DNA from: Candidatus Palauibacter rhopaloidicola
GTDB taxonomy: Bacteria > Gemmatimonadota > Gemmatimonadetes > Palauibacterales > Palauibacteraceae
DNA length: 64,000 nt
NCBI GenBank assembly: GCA_026914155.1
Contig: JAPPGH010000050.1
Coordinates: 186,001 to 250,000, forward strand
Direction of reading: 5' to 3'
Made by a program: the position numbers and the translations under genes. Shown piece after piece: positions 9,027 through 17,554 of the stretch. Each line of letters starts with the position of its first letter. The first letter of the stretch is position 1. Below the pieces are notes generated by a model. That model did no database searches, was not told the origin of the DNA, and worked only from the letters and a program-made list of their open reading frames with translations.

Positions 9027-11456
9027 ATGAAGAAGTTCGCGATCGCGGCTCTGGGAACGGCGGCGCTGTATCTCGCTCTCACGGGCGAGGATGCACCGCT
9101 CGGTGGGGCTCCCCACGCCCTCGCGGTCGCCCCCGTGCCGGACACGCTGGCGAACTCGGTCATCCAGACGGTGTGCACCCGCTGCCACAACGACTCGCGC
9201 CGGGCGGGCAACCGCTCCTTCCTCGAATTCGACGCCGACGAGCCGCAGGCCGACCCCGAGACCGCCGAGCAGATGATCCGGAGGCTCCGCGCCGGCATGA
9301 TGCCGCCGCCCGGCGTCCGGCGTCCGGACGAGGCCACGCTCACCGCCGTGGTCGAGGCACTCGAGACGCGCATGGACGCGGCGGCGCACGCGAACCCGAA
9401 CCCGGGCACGCGGACCTTCCAGCGCCTCAACCGCGCGGAGTATCGGCGCGCGGTCCAGGACCTGCTCGATCTCGACGTCGACATGGAGGCCTTCCTCCCG
9501 ACCGAGACGATCAGCGACAACTTCGACAACATCGCCGACGTCCAGATGATGTCCGCGACGCTGATGGAAGGCTATCTGCGGGCGGCGAGCGAGATCAGCC
9601 GCATGGCCGTCGGCGACCCGGATGCGGGCCCGCGCCAGGTCACCTACAAGGTGCCGAAGACGGCGTCGCAGGCCGTTCGGGCCGAGGGGGCGCCCTTCGG
9701 GACGAGGGGCGGCATCTCCGTGATCCACGTCTTCCCGGCCGATGGGGAGTACGTGTTCAAGATGGACATGCACCCGGGGCCGACGGGGTTCCTGTATGGG
9801 ATGACGGCTCCGGATGAGAAGATCGAGGTTTCGATCGACGGCGCTCGGGTGGCGCTGCTCGAGATCGACCCGTTCATGTCGGAGTCCGACCCGCAGGGGA
9901 TGGTGATCGAGACCGAGCCAATCCATGTGGGAGCGGGTCCGCAGCGGGTCACGGCGGCCTTCCTGCTCAACGCCGAGGGTCCGGACAACGACCTCATCAA
10001 GCCGATCGACTACAAGCTCGCCGACTCGAACATCGGCAGCGCCTACGGCGTGACGACGCTCCCGCACCTGCGCGACTTCCTCGTCACGGGTCCGTTCGCG
10101 GTCACCGGCATCTCGGAGACACCGAGCCGCAAACGGATCTTCTCCTGCCGGCCCACGGCGCCCGACGAGGAGCGTCCCTGCGCGCGGCGGATCATCAGGA
10201 CGCTGGCGGCCACGGCATACCGCCGGCCGCTGGAGACGGAAGATGTCGACGACCTCATGGTGTTCTTCGACCTCGGCGTCGAGGAAGGCGGGTTCGAGTT
10301 CGGCATCCGCACCGCGCTCCAGGCGGTTCTCGCGAGCCCGCACTTCGTCTTCCGGCTCGAGGAGATGCCGGCGGACGTGGCGCCCGGGGACATCTACCGT
10401 CTGAGCGACATCGACCTCGCCACCCGGCTCTCCTACTTCCTGTGGGGCACGCACCCCGACGACGAACTCGTGGCGCTGGCCGACGCGGGCCGCCTTTCGG
10501 ACGGGGCGGTGCTGGAGGCTCAGGCGCGTCGCATGCTCGACGACCCGCGGGCGGAAGCCATGGCGACGCGCTTCGCCTACCAGTGGTTCCGTCTTCAGGA
10601 TCTCGAGAAGATCCACCCCGACGCGCTGCTCTACCCGTACTGGGATCACCGGCTCGTCGAGGCGATGCTGGAGGAGACGCAACTCTTCTTCGAGCACCTC
10701 CTGCGTTCGGATGCGTCGTTCTTCGAACTGCTCACCGCGGATTACACGTTCGTGAACGAGCGGCTCGCGCGGCACTACGGCATTCCCGACGTGACCGGCG
10801 AGGAGTTCCGCCGCGTCGGGATCCCGGACGAGGCGCGCCGCGGACTGCTGGGCCACGGGAGCATCCTCACGCTGACCTCGCACGCGGACCGCACCTCGCC
10901 GGTCCTGCGCGGGAAGTGGGTGATGGAGGTCCTGCTCGGGACTCCGCCGCCGCCGCCCCCGCCGGACGTGCCCGACCTCGAAGTGACGGACGAGGCTCGG
11001 GAGGGCCGCTTCCTCACCGTGCGCGAGCGGCTCGAGATGCACCGCTCGAATCCGGCCTGCCGGTCGTGCCACCGGGTGATCGACCCGATCGGACTTGCCC
11101 TGGAGAACTTCGACGTCACCGGGGCGTGGCGGATCAAGGACCAGGGCCGGACGGTGGACACGACGGGCGAACTCTACGACGGGACCCCGATCATGAGCGC
11201 CGCGGATCTGAGGGCGGCGTTGCTCGACCGCGAGGACTCGCTCGTGCGGACGTTCATCGAGAATCTCATGGCCTACGCCCTGGGGCGGCGGATCGAGTAC
11301 TACGACATGTCCACGGTGCGTGAGATCGCACGCGTGGCGCAGGCCGATGGCTATCGCATGACAACGTTCATCATGGAGGTCGTGAAGAGCGCGCCCTTCC
11401 AGATGAGCGCCGTCGAGATGGTCGCCGACGAAGATATCGACGCAGGCGGGCACTGA
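9027..11456 (+). CDS. DUF1592-type cytochrome-like protein (Planctomycete-style)
   Basis: An 809-residue exported protein. After a signal peptide comes a c-type heme site CTRCH near residue 50. The domains then run in the usual order: DUF1587 (RLNRAEYRRAVQDLLDLD), a carbohydrate-binding-like insert, DUF1595 (YRRPLETEDVDDLM), DUF1592 (LSYFLWGTHPDDEL), DUF1588 with LGHGSILTLTSHADRTSP and a second CRSCH, and DUF1585 (LMAYALGRRIEYYD). The ATG at 9027 has a GGTGAGGG ribosome site. Such proteins are nearly always followed by a DUF1552 protein, as here, 37 bases on; their substrate is unknown. A second copy begins at 61516. Confidence 0.92.
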   Translation: MKKFAIAALGTAALYLALTGEDAPLGGAPHALAVAPVPDTLANSVIQTVCTRCHNDSRRAGNRSFLEFDADEPQADPETAEQMIRRLRAGMMPPPGVRRPDEATLTAVVEALETRMDAAAHANPNPGTRTFQRLNRAEYRRAVQDLLDLDVDMEAFLPTETISDNFDNIADVQMMSATLMEGYLRAASEISRMAVGDPDAGPRQVTYKVPKTASQAVRAEGAPFGTRGGISVIHVFPADGEYVFKMDMHPGPTGFLYGMTAPDEKIEVSIDGARVALLEIDPFMSESDPQGMVIETEPIHVGAGPQRVTAAFLLNAEGPDNDLIKPIDYKLADSNIGSAYGVTTLPHLRDFLVTGPFAVTGISETPSRKRIFSCRPTAPDEERPCARRIIRTLAATAYRRPLETEDVDDLMVFFDLGVEEGGFEFGIRTALQAVLASPHFVFRLEEMPADVAPGDIYRLSDIDLATRLSYFLWGTHPDDELVALADAGRLSDGAVLEAQARRMLDDPRAEAMATRFAYQWFRLQDLEKIHPDALLYPYWDHRLVEAMLEETQLFFEHLLRSDASFFELLTADYTFVNERLARHYGIPDVTGEEFRRVGIPDEARRGLLGHGSILTLTSHADRTSPVLRGKWVMEVLLGTPPPPPPPDVPDLEVTDEAREGRFLTVRERLEMHRSNPACRSCHRVIDPIGLALENFDVTGAWRIKDQGRTVDTTGELYDGTPIMSAADLRAALLDREDSLVRTFIENLMAYALGRRIEYYDMSTVREIARVAQADGYRMTTFIMEVVKSAPFQMSAVEMVADEDIDAGGH

Positions 11457-11493
11457 GGGAGCCGCCCGGCGAAACAGATCAGGAGGAGTGAGC

Positions 11494-12894
11494 ATGGAAC
11501 TCATCACGGGTAAGCACATCTCCCGCCGCACGGCCCTGAGGGGCCTGGGGGCGACGGTGGCGTTGCCGTTCCTGGATGCGATGCTGCCGGCCGGCCGGCT
11601 GTGGGCCTCCACCCGGTCGCTTACGGACGTGAAACGGTTCGTGGGCATCGAGATGGTGCACGGCGCCGCCGGTTGCAACGAGTGGGGCGCGTCGCAGTTC
11701 ATGTGGTCGCCCGAAAAGGTGGGGCGCGACTTCGACCTCACGCCGAGCAGCCTGAGCCCGCTCGAGCCGTGGCGCGACTACCTGACGATCATCTCGAACA
11801 CGGATGTCGAAAACGCGGAGGCGAAAACGGCGAAGGAGATCGGCGGCGACCACTTCCGTTCCAGCGCCACCTTCCTCACGCAGGCCCACGCGAAGCAGAC
11901 CGAGGGCTCCGACGTGTTCGTCGGCACCTCGATGGACCAGTACTACGCGCAGCGCTTCGGGCAGGACACGCCGATTCCCTCCATGCAGCTGTGCATCGAG
12001 AACGTGGACCAGGCCGGCGGGTGCGCGTACGGCTACGCATGCGTGTACACCGACACGATCAGCTGGGCGTCGCCGACCGAGCCGCTGCCCATGATCCGCG
12101 ATCCGCGGGCCGCGTTCGACCAGTTGTTCGGGGCCGGCGGGACATCGGAGGACCGGGCCCGGCGCCGGCGCACCGATCGCAGCATCCTCGACTGGATCAT
12201 GGGCGAGGTCAGCGGTCTGAAGCGTGATCTCGGAGCCACGGATCGGCGGCGGCTGGATCAGTACCTCGACAACATCCGCGAGATCGAGCGCCGCATCGAG
12301 CGCATCGAGGCGCACAACACGAGCGGTGAGACGCGCGAGATTCCCGAGGCCCCGCCCGGGGTGCCGGATGACTTCGCGGAGCACGTCCACCTGATGTTCG
12401 ACCTGCAGGCGCTGGCCTTCCAGTCGGATCTGACGCGCGTGTTCTCGTTCAAGCTCGGCCGCGATGGGTCGGGCCGGGTGTATCCGGGCAGCGGCGTGGA
12501 CGCCGGCTTCCATCCGGCCTCGCACCACGGAGGCCGCGAGGACCGCGTGACGGACTACGAGAAGATCAACCGCTACCACGTGAGCATGTTGCCGTACCTG
12601 CTCGAGAAGCTGGCCAGCATCGAGGAGCCGGACGGGAACCTGCTCGATAAGAGCATGATCCTGTACGGCTCGCCGATGGGCGACTCGAACCTGCACAACC
12701 ACAAGCGTTGCCCGCTGTTCGTGGTCGGGAAGGCCGGCGGGGAACTCGAGGGCAACATGCACATCAAGGCGCCGGACGGGACGCCGATGGCCAACGTGAT
12801 GCTGAGCCTGATGCACAAGCTCGGTATGGAAGACATGACGAGCTTCGGCGACAGCACCGGCGGCTTCTCGTTCTCCGCGGTCGCACAGGATTGA
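11494..12894 (+). CDS. DUF1552 protein, Tat-exported
   Basis: A 466-residue protein with a twin-arginine signal (ISRRTALRGLGATVALPFL) at residues 9-27, so it is probably folded before export to the periplasm. The remainder is the DUF1552 domain, related to DUF1501/sulfatase-like proteins that accompany DUF1592 cytochromes in one operon. ATG at 11494 is preferred to GTG at 11488 because the AGGAGG site at 11481-11486 is 7 bases from the ATG and only 1 base from the GTG. Enzymatic activity is unknown; an oxidative or hydrolytic step on the partner's substrate is only an inference. Confidence 0.92.
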   Translation: MELITGKHISRRTALRGLGATVALPFLDAMLPAGRLWASTRSLTDVKRFVGIEMVHGAAGCNEWGASQFMWSPEKVGRDFDLTPSSLSPLEPWRDYLTIISNTDVENAEAKTAKEIGGDHFRSSATFLTQAHAKQTEGSDVFVGTSMDQYYAQRFGQDTPIPSMQLCIENVDQAGGCAYGYACVYTDTISWASPTEPLPMIRDPRAAFDQLFGAGGTSEDRARRRRTDRSILDWIMGEVSGLKRDLGATDRRRLDQYLDNIREIERRIERIEAHNTSGETREIPEAPPGVPDDFAEHVHLMFDLQALAFQSDLTRVFSFKLGRDGSGRVYPGSGVDAGFHPASHHGGREDRVTDYEKINRYHVSMLPYLLEKLASIEEPDGNLLDKSMILYGSPMGDSNLHNHKRCPLFVVGKAGGELEGNMHIKAPDGTPMANVMLSLMHKLGMEDMTSFGDSTGGFSFSAVAQD

Positions 12895-12929
12895 GGCGGA
12901 GCGTCGTTCGGAGGGTCGGAGGCAGATCG

Positions 12930-14948
12930 ATGTTGAAGAGAGTCGGTAAGGCCGGACTTCGGTCGGGGGTCCTCGTCGCGCTCTGCGCTACCACGCTGTG
13001 GGCGGCTGTGGCGACGGACGCGCCCGTCGCCGAGGCGGCGGCGCACGGAGACCTCGAGGCCGTTCGTACGCTCCTCCGGGATGGGGCCGATGTGAACGCG
13101 GCCCAGGGCGATGGCATGACCGCGCTGCACTGGGCGGCCCTGCGGGGCGACGCGGAGATGGTGTCGGTGCTCGTTTACGCCGGCGCCAACGTGGCGTCGA
13201 CCACGCGTCTGGGCGCCTACACGCCGCTCCACCTCGCGAGCCGGGATGGCCGGGCCGACGCGGTCGCCCTTCTGCTTGAGGCCGGAAGCGATGCAAGCGC
13301 GGTGACGACGACAGGCGCCACTCCGCTCCACTTCGCGGCGGCGGGCGGGGACGTGAGGTCCCTCACGAGCCTGCTCGAGGCCGGAGCCGAGGTCGACGCG
13401 CAGGAGGGGGCCAACGGCCAGACGCCGCTCATCTTCTCGGCCGCCGCCGGACGTCTGGAGGCGGTGCGAGCCCTGATCGCCCACGGCGCCGACGTGTCGG
13501 TCGCGTCCCATGTCCTGGACTTCGTCGAGAAGGCGCGCACCGATAGCGAGGCGCGGGGCCGGCGGCGGGAAGTTCTCACGGCGATTCGGAAGGCCGAGGC
13601 CGAGGAGCGCGGCGAGACCGTGGAAGTCGGGATTACCCGCACCGACACGCCGTCCGGCCAGGAGCCGACGCGGCGAGAGGCGGCGGATCGAGCGAATCGG
13701 GACCAGACCGGCACGGCCCCGGCGACGCAGGGCGCCGGCACGACCCCGGGCCAGGAACCCGCGGCCGCCGCGCCCGAGGACGAAGCGGCCCCCGAGGCGG
13801 CTGAAGACGCGGAGGAGGCAGAAGAAGCCGAAGCCGAAGAGGCCGAGGAGGCTGCCGAGGACGAAGACCCTACCGAGGACGAAGACCCTGCCGAGGACGA
13901 AGACCCTGCCGAGGAACCGGCGGAAGAGGAGCCGAAGCCCGCGCCGCGGCCGCTGAGCTACAGCGACATCGTCGGCAAGCAGGGTGGTATGACCGCGCTC
14001 CACTACGCGGTTCGCGAAGGCCATTTCGAGACGGTGAAGGCCCTCGTCGCGGCGGGTGCCGATATCGATGGACCCACCGAGGGCGACCTGAGCACGCCGC
14101 TCGTCGTCGCCACCGTGAACGGGCACTATGACCTCGCGGCCTGGCTGCTCGAACAGGGGGCGGACCCGAACCTGGCCAGCGAGGACGGGGTGGCGCCGCT
14201 CTATGCGACGATCGCCAACCGCTGGGCCCCCAAGGCGCTGTACCCGCAGCCCACCGCGTTCCGCCAGCAGGAACTCGACTACATGGAGCTGATGGAGATG
14301 CTCCTCGCCGCCGGGGCGGATCCGAACGCGCGCGTGAACACGCACATCTGGTACTCGGCGTACAACTTCGACCTGCTGGGCGTGAACTTCAGCGGCGCGA
14401 CGCCCTTCTGGCGCGCCGCGAAGGCGCTCGACATCCCGGCCATGGAAATGCTCGTGGCCGCCGCCGCCGACCCGCACATGCCGACTCGGAAGGCGCCCGA
14501 GCGCCGCCGCCGTCGGCCCGCCGATGAAGAAGAGGAAGAGGATCCGAGCGGACTGCCGCCCGTCGAGGTCGGCGGACCCGGCATCCCGCCGCTCGTCGCC
14601 GCCGCGGGCTACGGCTACGGGCGCTCACGCACCGGCAACCAGCACCGGCATCGACCCGACGAATGGATGGCCACGGCGAGGTATCTCGTCGAGGAACTGG
14701 GTGCGGACGTCAACGGCCGCGACTCGGATGGGTTCGGCGCGCTCCACTACGCCGCGGCGCGCGGCGACAACGAACTGATCGAGTACCTCGTCGGCAAGGG
14801 AGCCGACCCGCTCATCGTGGCCCGCAGCGGCCAGACGACGGTCGACATGGCGAACGGCCCCATCCAGCGCGTGCAGCCGTTCTTCGAGACGATCGCCCTC
14901 CTCGAGGGCATGGGCGCAAAGAACAACCACAACTGCCTCAGCTGCTGA
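12930..14948 (+). CDS. Secreted ankyrin-repeat protein with acidic linker
   Basis: A 672-residue protein. Residues 1-30 form a signal peptide. Ankyrin repeats fill about residues 33-200 (DGMTALHWAALRGDAEMVSVL, GATPLHFAAAGGD and others) and resume from about residue 340 to the C-terminus (FGALHYAAARGDNELIEYL). Between them lies a low-complexity stretch rich in Glu, Ala and Asp, including three perfect or near-perfect copies of EDEDP(T/A). Ankyrin repeats bind proteins. Its place 35 bases after the DUF1552 gene suggests a scaffold for that exported pair, an inference from context. The start is supported by CGGAGG upstream. Confidence 0.9.
   Translation: MLKRVGKAGLRSGVLVALCATTLWAAVATDAPVAEAAAHGDLEAVRTLLRDGADVNAAQGDGMTALHWAALRGDAEMVSVLVYAGANVASTTRLGAYTPLHLASRDGRADAVALLLEAGSDASAVTTTGATPLHFAAAGGDVRSLTSLLEAGAEVDAQEGANGQTPLIFSAAAGRLEAVRALIAHGADVSVASHVLDFVEKARTDSEARGRRREVLTAIRKAEAEERGETVEVGITRTDTPSGQEPTRREAADRANRDQTGTAPATQGAGTTPGQEPAAAAPEDEAAPEAAEDAEEAEEAEAEEAEEAAEDEDPTEDEDPAEDEDPAEEPAEEEPKPAPRPLSYSDIVGKQGGMTALHYAVREGHFETVKALVAAGADIDGPTEGDLSTPLVVATVNGHYDLAAWLLEQGADPNLASEDGVAPLYATIANRWAPKALYPQPTAFRQQELDYMELMEMLLAAGADPNARVNTHIWYSAYNFDLLGVNFSGATPFWRAAKALDIPAMEMLVAAAADPHMPTRKAPERRRRRPADEEEEEDPSGLPPVEVGGPGIPPLVAAAGYGYGRSRTGNQHRHRPDEWMATARYLVEELGADVNGRDSDGFGALHYAAARGDNELIEYLVGKGADPLIVARSGQTTVDMANGPIQRVQPFFETIALLEGMGAKNNHNCLSC
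13857..13910 (+). repeat. Three 18-base tandem repeats in the ankyrin gene
   Basis: The unit gaggacgaagaccctgcc occurs three times head to tail (the first copy has taccg in place of tgccg at its end), encoding EDEDPT-EDEDPA-EDEDPA inside the acidic linker. Unit length is a multiple of three, so copy-number change keeps the frame. Confidence 0.9.
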
Positions 14949-14949
14949 C

Positions 14950-14976
14950 CTCGGCGGCCTCCGGGCGCCCGCCGAG
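14950..14976. terminator. Hairpin between converging genes
   Basis: An 8-base-pair stem (ctcggcgg with ccgccgag) and an 11-base loop fill the gap between the ankyrin stop and the hicB stop. There is no T-run on either side, so intrinsic termination is only a possibility. Confidence 0.35.
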
Positions 14977-15330
14977 TCAGTCGTCGTCGGTCCGGTAGGG
15001 GGCGCGGGTTCGTTCTCGCACGGCGTCGACGATCCAGGAGTTGATGCTCGTCCCGCGCGCCGCCGCCGCCGCCGCGACGGCGGCGTGAAGCTCCGATCCG
15101 AGTCGAACGTTCAGCTTGCCGGAGAAAGGCCGCTTCGGATCGACGCCGTCTTCCTCGCACCAGGCAAGATATTCGTCGATGGAGCGGCGAAACTCCTCGC
15201 GTAGCTGCGTCGTGTCCGTTGCCTCGAACGTCGCGATCGGATACGGACCGCTGTTGATCACCCGCCCGTGAAGGACATTGCTTGAGTCGTCGAACTCCAC
15301 CGCAGCCAGGTATCCCTTGTATTCCATCAT
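14977..15330 (-). CDS. hicB: HicB-family antitoxin
   Basis: A 117-residue protein. Residues 1-60 match the HicB partial RNase H-like fold (YLAAVEFDDSSNVLHGRVINS, then FRRSIDEYLAWCEE). Residues 75-105 form a ribbon-helix-helix or Arc-like DNA-binding end (KLNVRLGSELHAAVAAAAAARGTSINSWI). It should neutralise the toxin encoded just upstream and repress the shared promoter. The start overlaps the hicA stop by 4 bases, the order toxin then antitoxin being normal for hicAB. Confidence 0.88.
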   Translation of the reverse strand: MMEYKGYLAAVEFDDSSNVLHGRVINSGPYPIATFEATDTTQLREEFRRSIDEYLAWCEEDGVDPKRPFSGKLNVRLGSELHAAVAAAAAARGTSINSWIVDAVRERTRAPYRTDDD

Positions 15331-15605
15331 GGCCCTACTCCCGTCGCTCGCAGGAAGGCCGCAATGTCTCGGACCGTCTCCCGGCCTACGACCGGCCGCG
15401 GGTGGGGTCGATGGATCACGATCCTCTCATCGTCCTTTCGGAGTCCAACGCGCGACCCCGACCGTTCCACGACCTGAACGTTGCACGCCTGTAGCATCGC
15501 CCGGACCTCGTCCCACCGGATATCCGAGGGCGTCGGCTTCCGGTGGATGCGCTCCAAGGTCTTCCGGTGTCTGGTTCGCATGGATTCCGAGAATCGCTCG
15601 TGCAT
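15327..15605 (-). CDS. hicA: HicA-family toxin, His-less variant
   Basis: A 92-residue protein. After a charged N-terminal helix (RTRHRKTLERIHRKP) comes a double-stranded RNA-binding-like HicA fold: IRWDEVRAMLQACN, then the strand ERSGSRVGLRKDDERIVIHRPHP. In classical HicA the GSH motif supplies the catalytic histidine; here it reads GSR, while an HRPHP motif follows. I recall this as a recurring longer variant of HicA. It presumably cleaves or binds RNA, but activity is not certain. Palindromes overlap its start codon and lie just upstream. Confidence 0.82.
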   Translation of the reverse strand: MHERFSESMRTRHRKTLERIHRKPTPSDIRWDEVRAMLQACNVQVVERSGSRVGLRKDDERIVIHRPHPRPVVGRETVRDIAAFLRATGVGP

Positions 15606-15640
15606 GGTACCATGTCAAGTACCATCGTGTCGCGACACGA
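15603..15640 (-). promoter_or_regulatory. Palindromes at the hicAB promoter
   Basis: Two perfect palindromes lie here: catggtaccatg at 15603-15614, which contains the hicA start codon, and tcgtgtcgcgacacga at 15625-15640. An additional half-site agtaccat lies between them at 15618-15625. HicB proteins of this type repress their own operon by binding inverted repeats, so these are the likely operators. No base-level promoter could be assigned. Confidence 0.6.
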
Positions 15641-15671
15641 AAGGCGGCCACAAGAAAGGCTCGCAGCTTTG

Positions 15672-16076
15672 CTAATCGTCTCGCGGGAGGCGCTGGGAGA
15701 CGGAGATCGGGTAGCCGTCGGGGTCCCGGAGGGTGAACTCGATTGAGCGGGCGTTCGGGTTGACGTGCGGTTCGTCGAGGCAGTCGGCCCCCATGGCGCG
15801 GGCCCGCTCGAACACGGCCTGCGCGTCGCCCGTGTAGAAGTAGAGCAGGACGCCGCGGCCGGGCGTCCCCTCCGCCGGATCCGTCATCCCCGGGTGGGCC
15901 TTGAACTCGCGGTGGTGGAGCATCAGTTCGATGCTGCCATCGGGTGCCAGAAGCCGCTCGAAGTGATGGCCACCGCGCCCGCTCACGAAACCGAAGAGTT
16001 CGACGTACCAAGCTGAACTCGCCGCCACGTCCCGAACGACGAGCATGGGCGTGAGGCCCTGTCCTGTCGCGCCCAT
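15672..16076 (-). CDS. VOC family (glyoxalase/bleomycin-resistance fold) protein
   Basis: A 134-residue protein with the two beta-alpha-beta-beta-beta modules of the vicinal oxygen chelate fold: LTPMLVVRDVAASSAWYVELFGF opens the first, GVLLYFYTGDAQAVFERARAMGA opens the second, and RDPDGYPISVSQ closes it. Members include glyoxalase I, dioxygenases and drug-binding proteins; metal ligands and substrate cannot be read with confidence. It stands alone between hicAB and the cytochrome gene. Confidence 0.85.
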   Translation of the reverse strand: MGATGQGLTPMLVVRDVAASSAWYVELFGFVSGRGGHHFERLLAPDGSIELMLHHREFKAHPGMTDPAEGTPGRGVLLYFYTGDAQAVFERARAMGADCLDEPHVNPNARSIEFTLRDPDGYPISVSQRLPRDD

Positions 16077-16125
16077 CGATCCGGGCCTCCGGCGCGGCCT
16101 GCGGCGCCCGGCTTCCGCCTGACGC

Positions 16126-17523
16126 CTAGTGGTTCGAGTTGTTCGTCGCGGCTTCGGCGGCGCGCCTCGCCTCTTCGCGGGCGGCGACCAGCGCTTCGAA
16201 CTCGGCGGGATCGAGATAGGTCACGTCGACCCACAGGTGCGCCATCTCGTCCACGGTCCGATCACCGTAGCCGACCCACTGCTCATGGTCGGGGTTGTTC
16301 GGGTTTTCGGCCGTGTTGTCGTGCCAGGCGGTGATGACGAGCGTCGTCCCCGCCGGAAGGAGCGGGGCGGCGTCTTCCTCGTAGATGTAGTTGATGTGCC
16401 AGTTCCACTGGAAGTTGTCGACCTGGTTGATCAACTCCTTGCGACCGTCCGGGTAGATCGCCTCGAGCGACATGGCCTTGCCGCGCATGTGCATGTGCGG
16501 CTGGAAGTTCTCCAGGCGGGCCGGCCAGCGCAGGGTGTGGAAGTCCTGCGTGACGGCGATCTCGCCCGGCGGGATGTCGAGGCCCGTCCGGCCCGTGGCG
16601 TTGTAGATCATGAGCCGCGTGCGGTTCCGGGGCTCCTCGCCCTTGGGATAGAACCAGACGCCGAGTTCGACGTAGCTGTCCTCGATGCGCTCGCCCATCG
16701 CGTGAAGGTGGACCTCCCAGCGGATCTGCGAGCCCGGCAGCATCACCTTGCCCGCGCCCTCGGGGAAGATCTCTCCCTCCTTGCCCACGGCCCACTCCAT
16801 GAAGAGGTCCGGGCCGCCCATCGCGCCCCCGCGCGTGCTCGCCTCGACGATTTCGGCGCTCATGGGGCTCTCCTCCTCGTTCTGCTGGAGGAAGGCGAGG
16901 ACGTGGTGCGTGATCGTGCGCCCATCGTTGCCCGCAGGCCTGATTTCGATGGCTTTCACCCAGCGGGGCTCCGTGATGCCGGTCGGCGTGACGGGCCGCC
17001 ACCACTTGTCCATCGTCTCGGCTTCGAGCGTGAAGGGTTCGGACGCGATGACGAGGTCGGGTTCCCCGAACTCATGGAGGAGGCGCCATTCGTTCGGATC
17101 GGGGAACTCGACGGGAGGCGGCAGGTCCGCGGGGTCGCCCTCTACCCGGCCGCCATCGATCCACGCGACGATCGTCTCGATCTCCGCGCCCGACAGGCTG
17201 CGGTCGTTCCTGAACTCCTGGATCCCGACCGTGGGGTCGAGGTGCCAGGGCGGCATGACGCGGTTCGAGACCTTCTCGCGGATGCCCGATGCCCAGCGGT
17301 AGGCGTCCCGGTACGTGAGGAGCGACATCGGGGCGATCGAGCCTTCCTGGTGACACTCCTGGCACTTGGCCTGGAGGATCGGCATCACGTCCCGGTTGAA
17401 GGTCACGTCCCCGGACCCGTTCTCCTGCGCCCCTGCCGGCCCCGCGACGCCCAGCGCGCCGAGTCCCGCGCCGAACGCGATGGCGGCTCGCTTCAGGGAA
17501 GTCGGATCGAACTGTCTCATCAT
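16126..17523 (-). CDS. Cytochrome c / copper monooxygenase-like fusion protein
   Basis: A 465-residue exported protein. After the signal peptide (ending AGPAGAQ) a cytochrome c-like domain carries the heme site CQECH near residue 60 with Met ligands likely in NRVMPPWHLD. The second half resembles the copper type II ascorbate-dependent monooxygenase fold (peptidylglycine hydroxylase-like): a His pair in ITHHVLAFL, HLHAMG, and HMHMRGK correspond to CuA and CuB ligand motifs. A periplasmic oxidase fed by heme is the inferred role. Two adjacent ATGs (17523 and 17520) follow a GAGGAG site; either may be used. It is the last gene of the set 19353-16126. Confidence 0.8.
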   Translation of the reverse strand: MMRQFDPTSLKRAAIAFGAGLGALGVAGPAGAQENGSGDVTFNRDVMPILQAKCQECHQEGSIAPMSLLTYRDAYRWASGIREKVSNRVMPPWHLDPTVGIQEFRNDRSLSGAEIETIVAWIDGGRVEGDPADLPPPVEFPDPNEWRLLHEFGEPDLVIASEPFTLEAETMDKWWRPVTPTGITEPRWVKAIEIRPAGNDGRTITHHVLAFLQQNEEESPMSAEIVEASTRGGAMGGPDLFMEWAVGKEGEIFPEGAGKVMLPGSQIRWEVHLHAMGERIEDSYVELGVWFYPKGEEPRNRTRLMIYNATGRTGLDIPPGEIAVTQDFHTLRWPARLENFQPHMHMRGKAMSLEAIYPDGRKELINQVDNFQWNWHINYIYEEDAAPLLPAGTTLVITAWHDNTAENPNNPDHEQWVGYGDRTVDEMAHLWVDVTYLDPAEFEALVAAREEARRAAEAATNNSNH

Positions 17524-17554
17524 CGTTCTCCTCGAACCTCGTCGAATCCGTCGG

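Noticed and set aside
8931..11741. Antisense frame of 936 codons over the DUF1592 gene
   Set aside because: Composition is Arg/His/Val-rich with no signal or motif; shadow of the forward gene.
14950..14976. Strong intrinsic terminator
   Set aside because: The stem is good, but no T-run follows on either strand, so it is listed only with low confidence.
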